From the NCBI GenBank assembly GCA_021030915.1, contig JAGEMR010000261.1, forward strand, positions 1-16,268: a stretch of DNA of 16,268 nt. Direction: 5' to 3'. The DNA comes from Astrothelium macrocarpum (Eukaryota; Ascomycota; Dothideomycetes; Trypetheliales; Trypetheliaceae). Within the stretch, counting starts at the first letter, position 1; the number at the start of each line of letters is the position of its first letter. Below the pieces are notes generated by a model. It saw only the letters and a program-made list of their open reading frames with translations. It was not told where the DNA came from and ran no database searches. Of this stretch, positions 1-9,138 are shown piece by piece. A program made the translations under genes and the position numbers.

Positions 1-30
1 TTAAATTGAATTATACGAAAATGCGGAAAA

Positions 31-63
31 GTGGCCAATCCAATTGGGTGGCCAATTCAATTG
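31..63 (+). repeat. Tandem direct repeat, 16-nt unit, two copies
   Basis: Two copies of GTGGCCAATYCAATTG lie at 31-46 and 48-63, separated by one G. They differ only by C/T at the tenth base. They sit in a patch of normal composition next to the inverted repeat arm. They could be the end of a second transposon that runs off the window, because subterminal repeats of this kind are common at TIR ends. No partner copy is visible elsewhere in the window. Confidence 0.5.
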
Positions 64-83
64 TGTTGTACGTTAATCTAATA

Positions 84-154
84 ATAGGGTCTACCACGGT
101 CATCTTGCGCGCCCCATCATCTTGCGCGCGCTGTATATACGTTCCATATACGAT
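84..154 (+). repeat. Left inverted terminal repeat arm
   Basis: This 71-nt GC-containing arm matches 1880-1950 in inverse orientation. Inside it the 12-mer CATCTTGCGCGC occurs twice (101-112 and 118-129), a layout reminiscent of paired transposase binding sites. The two mismatches with the other arm lie at the inner end (142, 147) and are C-to-T changes in GpC and ApC contexts, the same direction as the mutation that emptied the interior. Confidence 0.85.
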
Positions 155-1879
155 AACCATTCAAATCTTATATATTTTATAATTACATTTCCAAATTTAA
201 AATTAAATTATCTGATGAATTATTAAATATATAATTTATTTTTTCTGAATTTTTTTTTTAAATATAATTTTAATTGGTCATTTATGACGATGTTTTATAT
301 ATAATTTTATTTTTAATACGTATATAATTTATAATATATTCATAATTATATATATATTAATATTATTTAATTCAATTTTTTTATTTTTAATATTATATTT
401 TTATTTATTAAAAAATTTTGATTAATTTATCAATTATTTTATTATAATTACGATTATAGTATTTTATAATTTATATAATCAGATTATATATTTAATATAT
501 TATTTTATTGATGAATTAATTATATTTATTTTATTCAAAATTTTTATGAATTTTTTATTTAATTTATTAAATTCAATAATTTTTAAATAATGAAAAATCC
601 AAATTAATTGAATTAGATAATATAAAAATTTTTATATTAAATATATTTTATATAATAAATAATTTATTAAAAATTCGTTTATAATTTAAAAATATTATAT
701 TTATATTTTAAAAATCAGTATAAATATTTTTTTTAATATAATTATATCATATATTTGAATAAAAATTTCGATTTATTCTATTTTAAATATATATTATTTA
801 TTGAATTAATAAAATATAATTATTTTATATATATAAAATCATTTAAATATAAAAAATATATCTATATTTAATAATTAAAAAATATATAAATAATATGATG
901 ATATAATTATAAAATCAATTTTATTTTTTATATAATATATGATAAAATTGATTTGAATATAATTTTTATAATTATTTATAATAAATAAATATTAATAATT
1001 CGTATATTATTTATATATTAAAAAATCAAAAATTTTAATTAATTATTTTAATATCAATTTATTTAATATTTAATTATTTTTATTAATTATAAAATGATAT
1101 TTTGATAAAATATGTATATTAAATTAATATATATTCAATTATATATTTTTAAAGATCAAAAAAAATATAATTATTTCATTTATTATATTGATATATTCAA
1201 TTATAATAATTCATTTTTATTTATTTATTATAATTTTCTATTTTTTTTTGATATTAAAATAAATTAATATTTTAAATGATTATTTTTTATTAATATCAAA
1301 TTCTGATTCGTTTATATTATAAATATTTATAATATTATATTTATATTTTTTTTATTATATTTTAAATATATTGAATTAATGATTTATTATTTTTTTAATT
1401 ATATTATTTATATAAATAGATTCTAATTAAATAATATATATATTATAAATTTCAGAATATCGTTTGATAAAATGATTAATCTAATTAATATTAATTGGCT
1501 TAAAATAGATATATATGGGATATAAATGAAATACGTGATAAACGCGTCTTTTTCGTAGGAATTATGCAAATTCATTCAATAACAAATATATAATAAAAAT
1601 TCCTATAATAATATATCATTTGATCTAATAAATTAAAATTGATTCTTCGGATTTTATTAATAATTATTATATTTTTTTAATTTTAATATATAAAATATGA
1701 TTATTAAATCTATTTCGAAATATTAATATAATAATTTTGAATATACATATAATTTTAATAATAAATAAAAATATATTTTCAGAAAATATAATAAATATAG
1801 ATTATATTTGAATTTTGTATTTTAGATTTTTCAAAGAATTATTTTTTATTATAATGAAATATAGACTGATTGTATATTG

Positions 1880-1950
1880 ATCGTATGTGGAGCGTATATA
1901 CAGCGCGCGCAAGATGATGGGGCGCGCAAGATGACCGTGGTAGACCCTAT
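1880..1950 (-). repeat. Right inverted terminal repeat arm
   Basis: This is the inverse copy of 84-154. It keeps C at the two inner positions where the left arm has T, so it is the less mutated arm. It again contains two copies of the CATCTTGCGCGC motif when read on the minus strand. Both sides are bordered by A/T-saturated sequence. Confidence 0.85.
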
Positions 1951-2741
1951 AATATAATATTATTCTATTATAATTTGAATTGTATATATTCAGATTTATA
2001 ATATTATTAATATTATCTAATGATTTAATAATTATTTTTTTTATTAATAATAAAATAAATTTTATTTAAAAAATATATGAATTTTTAATTCTTTTTTATT
2101 CAATAAAAATATTTTCTGACGAAATCGATTTAATTTTATTTTAAAATAAATTTGATATATTATTTTCAATATATTCTATAATAATAATAATCTCATTCAA
2201 TAAATCATTTTTTTAATATATCAATTGAATAAAAAAAAATAATTCAAAATATATATTTAAAAATATAAAAATACGATATTTAAAATTAAATATAATCCAA
2301 TAAAAAATTATTATAATAAAAATATAATTAAAAATTCATTATCATTCTAATTTTATAATTAGATTTATATATTTTAGAATAATATTTTTAAAATAATAAT
2401 AGATTATCAAATAAAAATAATTAAATATTCAAAAAAAAATTGATATTTAAGTTAATATTAAAATAACGAAAAAATATTTTTAATATCAAAAATTATTTTT
2501 AGAATAATTTGACAAAATATATGAATAATCTTATTTAATTAATAAAATAATAATTCAGAATCAGATATTAATAATCGACGTATATTAATATAACCATCAA
2601 AATTGTAATTCACCACCATATTTGAATAAGATGAAAACCAAAAAAAAAAAAATATTATTGATGGAATGGCCCAGCAGCGCCCGCTGTTTACTAGTAAATT
2701 TGGTGGGGTTGATGGGGAAACGCGGGTTGTGTGGTCCCGAT

Positions 2742-4349
2742 TCATTTGCCTAGATGCCTGGCGGCAATACTGACGAGCTTTATGTCTGTGAATCGATCAT
2801 CCGGAAGCTGCACCATTCCCCAACTCACTGGAAGAGTTACTGACTGCCAAGACCATGATGGCGACTCTGACACTGCATGGCCATCGCTGAAATCGAACCC
2901 TGAATCTGGAATACCGATTGTCGATATGTCGGATTCCCAGCGCAGCTGTGAGATGAATGAATCACGCCATAGGCCTGCAACATACGGCGTGTTCAAAGCT
3001 CTTTGATACCTTGCCGCGAGACCCGAGATGGCAGCGGCACGGTCTTTAGAAAATGTCAGTTTCCTCGCTGTGTAAGTACGTATCGCTTCCCGCCATGTCT
3101 CGAAGTCTAGTCTGTGTGTCTCCGACACAAGCCAATCAGGAGGATCAAGGTAATTACCAGGAAACTTTTCAAGGTACTGGGCGGCCTTGCATTCAAAGAC
3201 AACTTGATCAGGTTCGTAGCGAACACTTCGTCGTGCAAGGAATCGCTCCTGGAACGTCCAGCCACGAGAATCCAAAGGCACATTGGTTCGCGGCGGAAGG
3301 CGTGTCGGCCCTGTACCGCCGCCGATTCCGCCTGGTAATCTCATGTCTAAGTACTTTGACCGTACTCTCACGCGAACTCTCTCGGGAGCGTTAGCAACAT
3401 GGCTATCTAGATGCACTGGGATGGAACTGCTTTTATTACGTGACTCTATGCTGGTCAGGCCCAAGAAAGGTGCATCAACGGTGGCTGACGTGACTGCAGC
3501 AAGTGTTAACTCCGCGTGCTCATATATGCTGTCCATGATTCCTGCGTGATAAGCCCAATCTTGGTCATCATCTTGCTGGATACATAGCCTGTCTATCCAG
3601 ATGTAGCGCTCACCAACAGCTCTTGTGAAGACAGCTGCATTCTGGATCACCGGAGGCAGAGTCTCAATCCCGATTAAGACTCTGAACTGAGCTATTGACG
3701 CTTTGGTCGTCCACAGAGATCGCGAAGGACCCCAGCAGTAGCTCAGAGCGACATACGGTGTGTCTACAGGCAATTCTCTGCTCTCGGTAAGGATCAAACC
3801 TTGATCCTCAACCCTTAGCAATCGTGGAGGCAGAGAGTTGGCTTCAACGCTGGTACGACATCCCACATGCTCAGCTCGACAGACATCGAGGCAATGCTTG
3901 ATGAAGGTCCACGACTCAGCGCTGTCATTGGTTTTCCCAGGTTCCGCACGCTCCTCTAGGCCAGGGATTGTCTTCGAACCTATTGGCGATACATTGGTCA
4001 AAAGCTTGCCCTAAGCATTGTCAAGCTCACATTGACGCTTACCAGGCTCTGTATAGATGTCCCATGGTTCTGGGTCCATATACCGGTCAACTTCTAGCAC
4101 GTATTTATCGTGGTCATAGGGATTGGGCAGCCACGAGATCGTCCGTCTGTACCACTCCGGTTCTACATCAATGATGATCTTAGTCGCCTCTTGATGAATT
4201 CGATAATATGGACAATGTACGAAAGTAGGTCCTGCTAACTCCTTCACTTCATTCCCGTCAATATACTCGCGGCAAGCGAAGCGCGCACAAAGCTTGCATT
4301 CCGTACTATGCTCGGATCCCCAGTGGAGTTCGCTCCCAAGGTCTGCCAT
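2742..4349 (-). CDS. HET-domain protein (heterokaryon incompatibility family), one intron
   Basis: The gene model is exon 1 4349-4043, a 63-nt phase-1 intron 4042-3980 (GTAAGC...AATAG) and exon 2 3979-2742, giving 514 aa. The intron is needed: unspliced, the same frame hits TAG at 4013-4011. I chose ATG 4349 (context ataATGG); an in-frame ATG at 4523 would add 58 residues without coding character. The HET domain (PF06985) spans about residues 176-330. It shows YVALSYCWG (178-186), LPPVIQNA, the core RYIWIDRLCIQQDD followed by DW, and IYEHAELTLAA. Downstream are GWTFQERFLARR and PSWSWQS, both usual in HET proteins. A Cys pair (CKLC) lies near the N-terminus. Family members trigger incompatibility cell death in fused hyphae, but most, including this one, have no assigned partner. 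The protein ends about 35 residues after PSWSWQS, where many relatives continue, and its stop is about 100 nt from the AT block. The C-terminus may therefore have been lost. Confidence 0.85.
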
Positions 4350-5030
4350 TATGAAGGTCAGTGTGGCCGGCTTAATAAGAGACGATGAATGCAGAAAGAC
4401 GATAACAGCTGCAATCCACGGATGAAGGTTAAGCCGGGCCGGTGCAGCCGTTGCTCGGTCAGCCAATTCGATGTTCCCTAAGACATTAACACATTTCAAA
4501 AAGAAAAATTCAGGCTTTCTCAATTTTGTAACTCACGCAACAAGCACAAGTTACTCTACGGATATAAAAAAAAAAATCCAAAGACAATGTAAACATGAAA
4601 TCTAATTAATGTGCTTTCATCAAACTATATTTAAGCTTTTATTACACTGTTTTTTTAAGGAAGCGATTACAGAAGATACGTGCTTGTAATTTTCTATAGT
4701 ACGGCGAATGAGACAGCAAATAGCGTACCGATCGACTAGCAGCCCGAGCAGCTTTAGTCGTTTGTTGTGAGACGTGGATTTTGGCGTTATCTTAGCAAAT
4801 GAGATTGATAAGACCCACTGAGTCTTACCAAGACAGTAGCCTGGTGACAGGTCATTTGTGGAACGCTTCTGAGTTGAGGTGACCTTCTGGGACAGCGACA
4901 CAAGATATGAAGCATATGTTGCCTCTCCACATGTTTCGACAATACCTAACTTCCTCGTCAATTGGTCCTTACGCTATGTGGCGCTGGCCTGGTTCTTCGT
5001 TCAATCGATCCATCGACAAACACCAAATCC
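4350..5030. other. Intergenic region between the F-box gene end and the HET gene start
   Basis: This holds the HET promoter and 5' leader (minus strand) and the 3' region of the F-box gene. An A-run lies at about 4567-4576. A 113-codon frame at 4961-4620 (minus) has no family signature, no good start context and no obvious partner exon, so I do not call it a gene. No RNA gene is visible. Confidence 0.5.
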
Positions 5031-6560
5031 CTAGCACGTCCCTCCGCGCCTTGGGCCTTGGGCCTTGGTCAAAGGCTTATCCTCGCCCCGCTGATCTTTG
5101 AATCTGTGTTCTTGGAAAGGCGGACGCATATTACGTTTGCTTTCGCAAGGCATGAATTCTACGTCTTCGTCAAAGCCGCATTTCCTTTCAATGACCTGCT
5201 CATAATATGTCTCGCTCGATCCGCAATGGTTATTTAAGATGGTAAAAGTTGTTTCTTCGTCTTTCGCCAGCTCGATCAGACGTTTAAAGATAAGTTCGTC
5301 CTCGTCAACACACGTCTGCGGGATGTCTATTAACAGCCTCTTCAAGTTTTTAAACTCGCTCTCCTTTTGCACAATCAGCATTTCCAACGCTTCGACGATG
5401 ATTGCGGGGCCGTCTTCGCAGTGCAGGATCTGTACATGCTCAATCTGGGATGGCAATTGCTGGACCAGCGCATTCTGACAATGTTGGATGCGCCCTTCAG
5501 GCTCTTTACCAAAAAGATAAATCATTGCGATTTTGACGCGCTTTAGGGCTGGAAAATCAGCGAAGCTTCTCATCGCTCTGGTGTCGTCTATATAATCCAG
5601 CCAGGATGCGCGAGGCGGTGTAAAATCAAGCCAGAGATCTTGCAGGGTGTCTTTGTGTAGCTCAAGGGATTCACGCCAAGCAGGAAAGCTTGCTGCATTG
5701 TATGACAAGTTTCCCCAGCCCATCTCATAGCAAAAGCTTGTGAGAGCTTTGCAAGACTTTAAAATGGATTCAATGTCGGCCGATGAGATCTTGCAGTCGT
5801 GCATATCAATGGATATGATGGGCGAAGTACGTTCACTGATCTCTTTCAGTCCTTCAGAATGGCGTGTATGGTCGTTCGAGCCAATACGATGAAGGTAAAG
5901 GTGCTTTAAACCAGGCAGTAAGAGTGCCGGTGTAGTATTGTCTGGATGCAGCCCGCATCTTTCGCCGTCATGGGAGATGAGGAAGCTCTTTAGATGCTGT
6001 AAGGTAGGTTCCTTGTCGTAGGGGTGCTTGTGCTTGCCAACGCGCAAGAGCCGACGGACTACGTATTCCACAAACACAGGCAATTCAAGATCCAAAACCT
6101 TTAAATTTCGCATGGTAGGAAGAGCGAGAGACAACTCATAATCTATATAGTTGCGCAGACAAGCCTCATCTATCCATCGGTTCTTTGCCTCATTATTTTG
6201 CGCCGAAGCAGTAATGGCATCTCTGACTTTGATACAATGAAGTTGATCTCTCCGCGATCCTCTCAATGCGAAGTGACGGATATATCGTGCAATGTCTGGT
6301 TTTTAGAGACGGATATATGCAAGAGGCCGCAACTCTTTACAAGGCGTGTGCCAGCTAGATTTTAGCTCTACTTTTGAGTAAAGTTGAGGAAGCACAATCT
6401 TGTTGAAGTTTTTGGAGGATAATGCAACGTTCCTGAGTGTCTTTACATCCTCTATGAAGCTGAAGATATGAGACAGGGTCTCAATAGGAATGTCAGGGAC
6501 ACGCGGAGGCATGTGCTTTATCTGGGGGCGAGTGATAACCATTGTGTTGAAGAGGTGCAA
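5031..6560 (-). pseudogene. F-box protein with LRR-like C-terminal region, interrupted by in-frame TAA
   Basis: One frame runs from ATG 6560 to the stop at 5031 (509 codons) with a single internal stop, TAA at 6305-6303 after codon 85. The N-terminus has an F-box at residues about 21-65 (VPDIPIETLSHIFSF, then TLRNVALSSKNFNKIV and LYSKVEL), the Skp1-binding motif of SCF ubiquitin ligases. The rest resembles fungal F-box proteins with divergent leucine-rich repeats: PTMRNLKVLDLEL, LPGLKHLYLHRI, and a segment IESILKSCKALTSFCYEMGWG. Translation on both sides of the stop reads smoothly (LRPLAYIRL, stop, KPDIARYIRHFAL), matching the usual 'L...P.LARYVR.L' segment after the F-box. The simplest reading is a Gln codon CAA turned into TAA by C-to-T. 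Alternatively a very short 45-nt in-frame intron, 6340-6296 (GTAAAG...CCAG), would remove the stop, but it would also remove the conserved-looking segment and has only a weak branch site (CTAAA). Substrate unknown. Confidence 0.65.
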
Positions 6561-7442
6561 AATTCGAATCGGAGTTAGATTTATGAAGGAGGTGTTACAA
6601 CTACTTCTCTTGCCTCGCTATCAACCTAATGACCGAGCTTGACCTGTTCTGCTGATTTGTGGGAAAGGTCAAGATGTGTGAGTCTTCAGCAGTATCTCGT
6701 AGTACAGTACATGAGCCAATTTTCATTGCTGATTTGATGGAGGGTTTGAGGTGCCAAAGGCTGTTGAGAGTTGGCTTCAGCTCATATGTCAGTGAAGCGG
6801 AGAAGGAGTTGGCTCTAGGTAGAATACACAAAAGGGTGGCACAGGAGATGGAGTTTTGGCCCCGCTTCACCAGGCCCCAGACAATAATCTTTGCTAATGC
6901 GAGATGGAGAATTTGCTATAGGTACACAACATCCATTTCCATGGGAGCAGTCATTACGTGTGTCGTCGTTGTCAGAATACAGAATGGACATGATGCACAA
7001 AAATGTGGAGGGTAAAATTGGGCACATGGAGGAGTCTTGATTCCAATCATAGCGATAAGGATTCTAATTATGCGAAGCTAAATTGACTTATATAATACAC
7101 AAGTGGCTTGGTGTGGCTGCTGTTTAACCTCTTTTGGCGGTCGCAGAAGCTCCTACATTTATGCCAAGAACGTTGGTATTCTCTGCAAACAGGTGCACTT
7201 CTCAATGACGTGCCCCCAAGACTTGCCCTTTGACGACTCTCTACCTACAAATTCTCAGAGACATGACGGTGCCGCCATACATCACGGTTTGGCGCCGTAC
7301 GGTGAATGCCAATGCTTTATTTCTCCAGATCAGCTGGCTGCCGTAATCCGCCTCACTCTCGCTATGCGCCAGTTCCACGCTCCACATTCTGAAGCTCGAA
7401 CTATCGGCTGCTACACTACCTCTCGCCAGAGCTTTACTTGAC
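6561..7442. promoter_or_regulatory. Divergent intergenic region (F-box gene and hydrolase gene promoters)
   Basis: This 0.88-kb region lies between the starts of the minus-strand F-box gene and the plus-strand hydrolase gene, so it must contain both promoters if both are transcribed. An AT-rich TATATAAT-like stretch occurs around 7088-7096. Frames of 89 codons (minus, 6870-6601) and 118 codons (plus, 6659-7015) overlap each other and show no family motif or splice partner, so I do not call them genes. Confidence 0.45.
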
Positions 7443-8680
7443 ATGGCCTCCGCCTCTTCAGCAACAGCAACGGAGACTATCACATCCTCCAAAACCACCA
7501 CTGAAACCACCACCACGGCCAAAACCCTCTCCCACAAAGAGTTCACCGCCTACATTAACGACCCTCGCTTCAACCGAACCTTCCAACTGCCGGCCAACCC
7601 GTCGTGCGACCGCCCCAAACCCTTCCAGGTCTCCTACGCCGACTTTGGCTTTCATCGCGGAGATGCCGACGACGACGATGGTGAGGAGCAGGTGCTCTTG
7701 TTCTTCGGCCCGCTCATGTCTTCACGGCTATTCAATACTACAAAGGACGGGCTGGCGAAGCGATACAAGGTCCGCATTGTGAACCCAGAGCGCCCGGGTA
7801 TCGGCAAGACGGACAGCATGCCGGCCGAGAAGCTACTGGAGGTTTGGCGGGGTGAGTCGTGCTACTTTTGAATATATCCCCCTTGGACGATACTACCAAG
7901 GAAACACATGGCTAACTCGCATGTGCAGAAGCCATTCCCGCTCTACTTAACCATCTCGACATCAAGCACGTCTCGATAGCCTGCCACAGCGCCGGCACTG
8001 TCTTCGGCCTCGACTTCGCCGTCCACAACCCGCACTTCCTCTCCCCGTCACGGCCGTACATCGCCATCGGCGGCCCATGGGTGCACTCGTCGCAATCAGG
8101 CATGCTCGTCTGGTCGCTAGCCTCATTACTGCCGCGCTCGCTGGTCGCGCAGACGGGTAAGCTGGCGGCGTTTGTCAACACGACGCTGGGCCCCGCGCTG
8201 GGCGTCAGCGCGGCCGTCTCGGGCAGCGTGCTGCAGTTCCGCGCGCAGACGAAGCCGTCGGGCCGCGAGGGCGCCGACGTCGCCTTCGAAGAGAGCGTGC
8301 GCGACCGCGTGGCCGAGCGCGTCTTCGCGGGCTGCGTGAGCGGGCTGGGTCAGGAGGTGCAGGTGTTGCTGCGTAACGGCGTCGAGAAGCACGGGTGGTC
8401 CGACTGGGACGACTTTGACGTGCTGGCGCCGCGTCTGGCTGATGCTGTGCGGGATGTTGGGGGAGCTGGGCTGAAGGTGGATGTATTCTTCGCGGAGAGT
8501 GACAATATGATTGGCGATGCGGATACTAAGGGGACCAGGTGGTTCGAGGCGTGCTGGAGGGATGTGGATGGTGTGGAGTTTGCGAGTGAGACGGTCAGGG
8601 GGTCGGACCACGATCACGTGTGGGATCTGCGGTGGGACGTGATGGAGAGTGTATTCAAGACGATGACGCGGGAGGCGTGA
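7443..8680 (+). CDS. Alpha/beta-hydrolase fold protein, one intron
   Basis: Exon 1 is 7443-7851, a 77-nt phase-1 intron is 7852-7928 (GTGAGT...GTGCAG, with a perfect CTAAC branch site), and exon 2 is 7929-8680, giving 386 aa. The N-terminal 28 residues are Ser/Thr/Ala-rich and probably disordered. The fold signature is complete: the strand LLFFGPLMSSR (85-95) with an oxyanion-hole-like Gly-Pro; the PERPGIGKTD loop (115-124); the nucleophile elbow SIACHSAGT with Ser157; an acid candidate in VDVFFAESDNMIG (Asp328 likely); and a catalytic His candidate in GSDHDHVWDLR (His364 or 366). The first elbow position is Cys where Gly is usual, which still fits the small-residue rule. No signal peptide is seen, so a cytosolic enzyme is likely. 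The substrate cannot be told from sequence. GC content in exon 2 is clearly higher than in neighbouring genes. It is divergent from the F-box gene and convergent with the NACHT gene. Confidence 0.85.
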
Positions 8681-9138
8681 GATGGTGGTGGGCGTAGGAT
8701 GCGTTTAAATTGGGTCTCGCAGGCGTGCTGTAAAGTGTCAGTTACTCAGCAATATCCTACGCCTCAAACCCTTGCGTCTTATCTGACACCTCATGATCGA
8801 GTTATCTGTCTTCATTCTACAGCACGTTGGTACTCGCCGTTTAGAGCTTCGGAGGCGCCGGTAAGAGGCTTCCAGTGGCACACCCTCTCTGACTTCCAGC
8901 CGTTGGATCGCTCAAAAACTAACGGATTGCCCTATCAACACTTTATCAGCCAGCCAAAGACATCACTACACACCTTGTGCTAAGCTATCTCCTCGAGGGA
9001 CTTTGGAAGAAAGCATGTGAAGATTAGGTTTCTAGCTTTTATCAAGAATTTGGCTCGGGCTAAATTGACAAGGCTGCTTAGTCTTGAAAGATATTCATCA
9101 TGCACATGCTCCTTTGCGCTCTCAGCAATCACATTCCG
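8681..9138. other. Convergent intergenic region (3' ends of hydrolase and NACHT genes)
   Basis: This 458-nt stretch lies between two converging genes and should hold both 3' UTRs and polyadenylation signals. A 94-codon plus-strand frame (8699-8983) shows no recognisable domain. No RNA gene or repeat is visible. Confidence 0.45.

Larger units (their letters stand above)
84..1950. mobile_element. Degraded DNA transposon with 71-nt inverted terminal repeats (Tc1/mariner-Fot1-like size)
   Basis: The stretch 84-154 is the reverse complement of 1880-1950 over 71 nt with only two mismatches (142 and 147, each T in the left arm against C in the right). The arms begin ATAGGGTCTACCACGG and lie about 1.86 kb apart. 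A TA dinucleotide abuts each arm (85-86 and 1948-1949), compatible with the TA target duplication of Tc1/mariner/pogo elements. Fungal Fot1-type members of that superfamily are close to 1.9 kb. The interior is saturated with A/T and no transposase frame survives, so the class rests on length, TIR layout and TA only. Alternatives are a composite of two inverted copies of a short MITE, or another TIR family. Confidence 0.7.
1..2640. repeat. Extremely AT-rich, RIP-like hypermutated block (left)
   Basis: This stretch is almost entirely A and T. In 361-1320 I counted 28 C and 30 G in 960 nt (about 6% G+C). No reading frame of coding character is visible. Surviving C is overwhelmingly preceded by T, and G followed by A. 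Exceptions with normal composition are 21-75 (a short direct repeat), the two inverted repeat arms at 84-154 and 1880-1950, and a patch near 1496-1575. The composition matches an AT-rich isochore made by repeat-directed C-to-T mutation of transposons in Pezizomycotina. The original repeat families can no longer be read. The border with the gene island is sharp, around 2640-2680, next to an A-run at about 2640-2651. Confidence 0.85.

Noticed and set aside
2539..2745. 68-codon minus-strand frame overlapping the HET stop
   Set aside because: It runs into the A/T block and an A-run-coded Phe stretch. It has no motif and looks like a chance frame across the border.
4620..4961. 113-codon minus-strand frame between the F-box and HET genes
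   Set aside because: No family signature, no splice partner, and it lies in the expected 3' region of the F-box gene.
5048..5070. Triplicated CCTTGGG-like unit
   Set aside because: It lies inside the C-terminal coding end of the F-box gene (TKAQGPRRGG) and is too short to call a repeat of interest.
6601..7015. Two overlapping frames (89 codons minus, 118 codons plus) in the divergent intergenic region
   Set aside because: They shadow each other, lack domains and recognisable splice links, and occupy the likely promoter region.
8126..8617. 163-codon minus-strand frame opposite the hydrolase
   Set aside because: Antisense shadow of a GC-rich exon. The plus strand carries the complete catalytic motifs.
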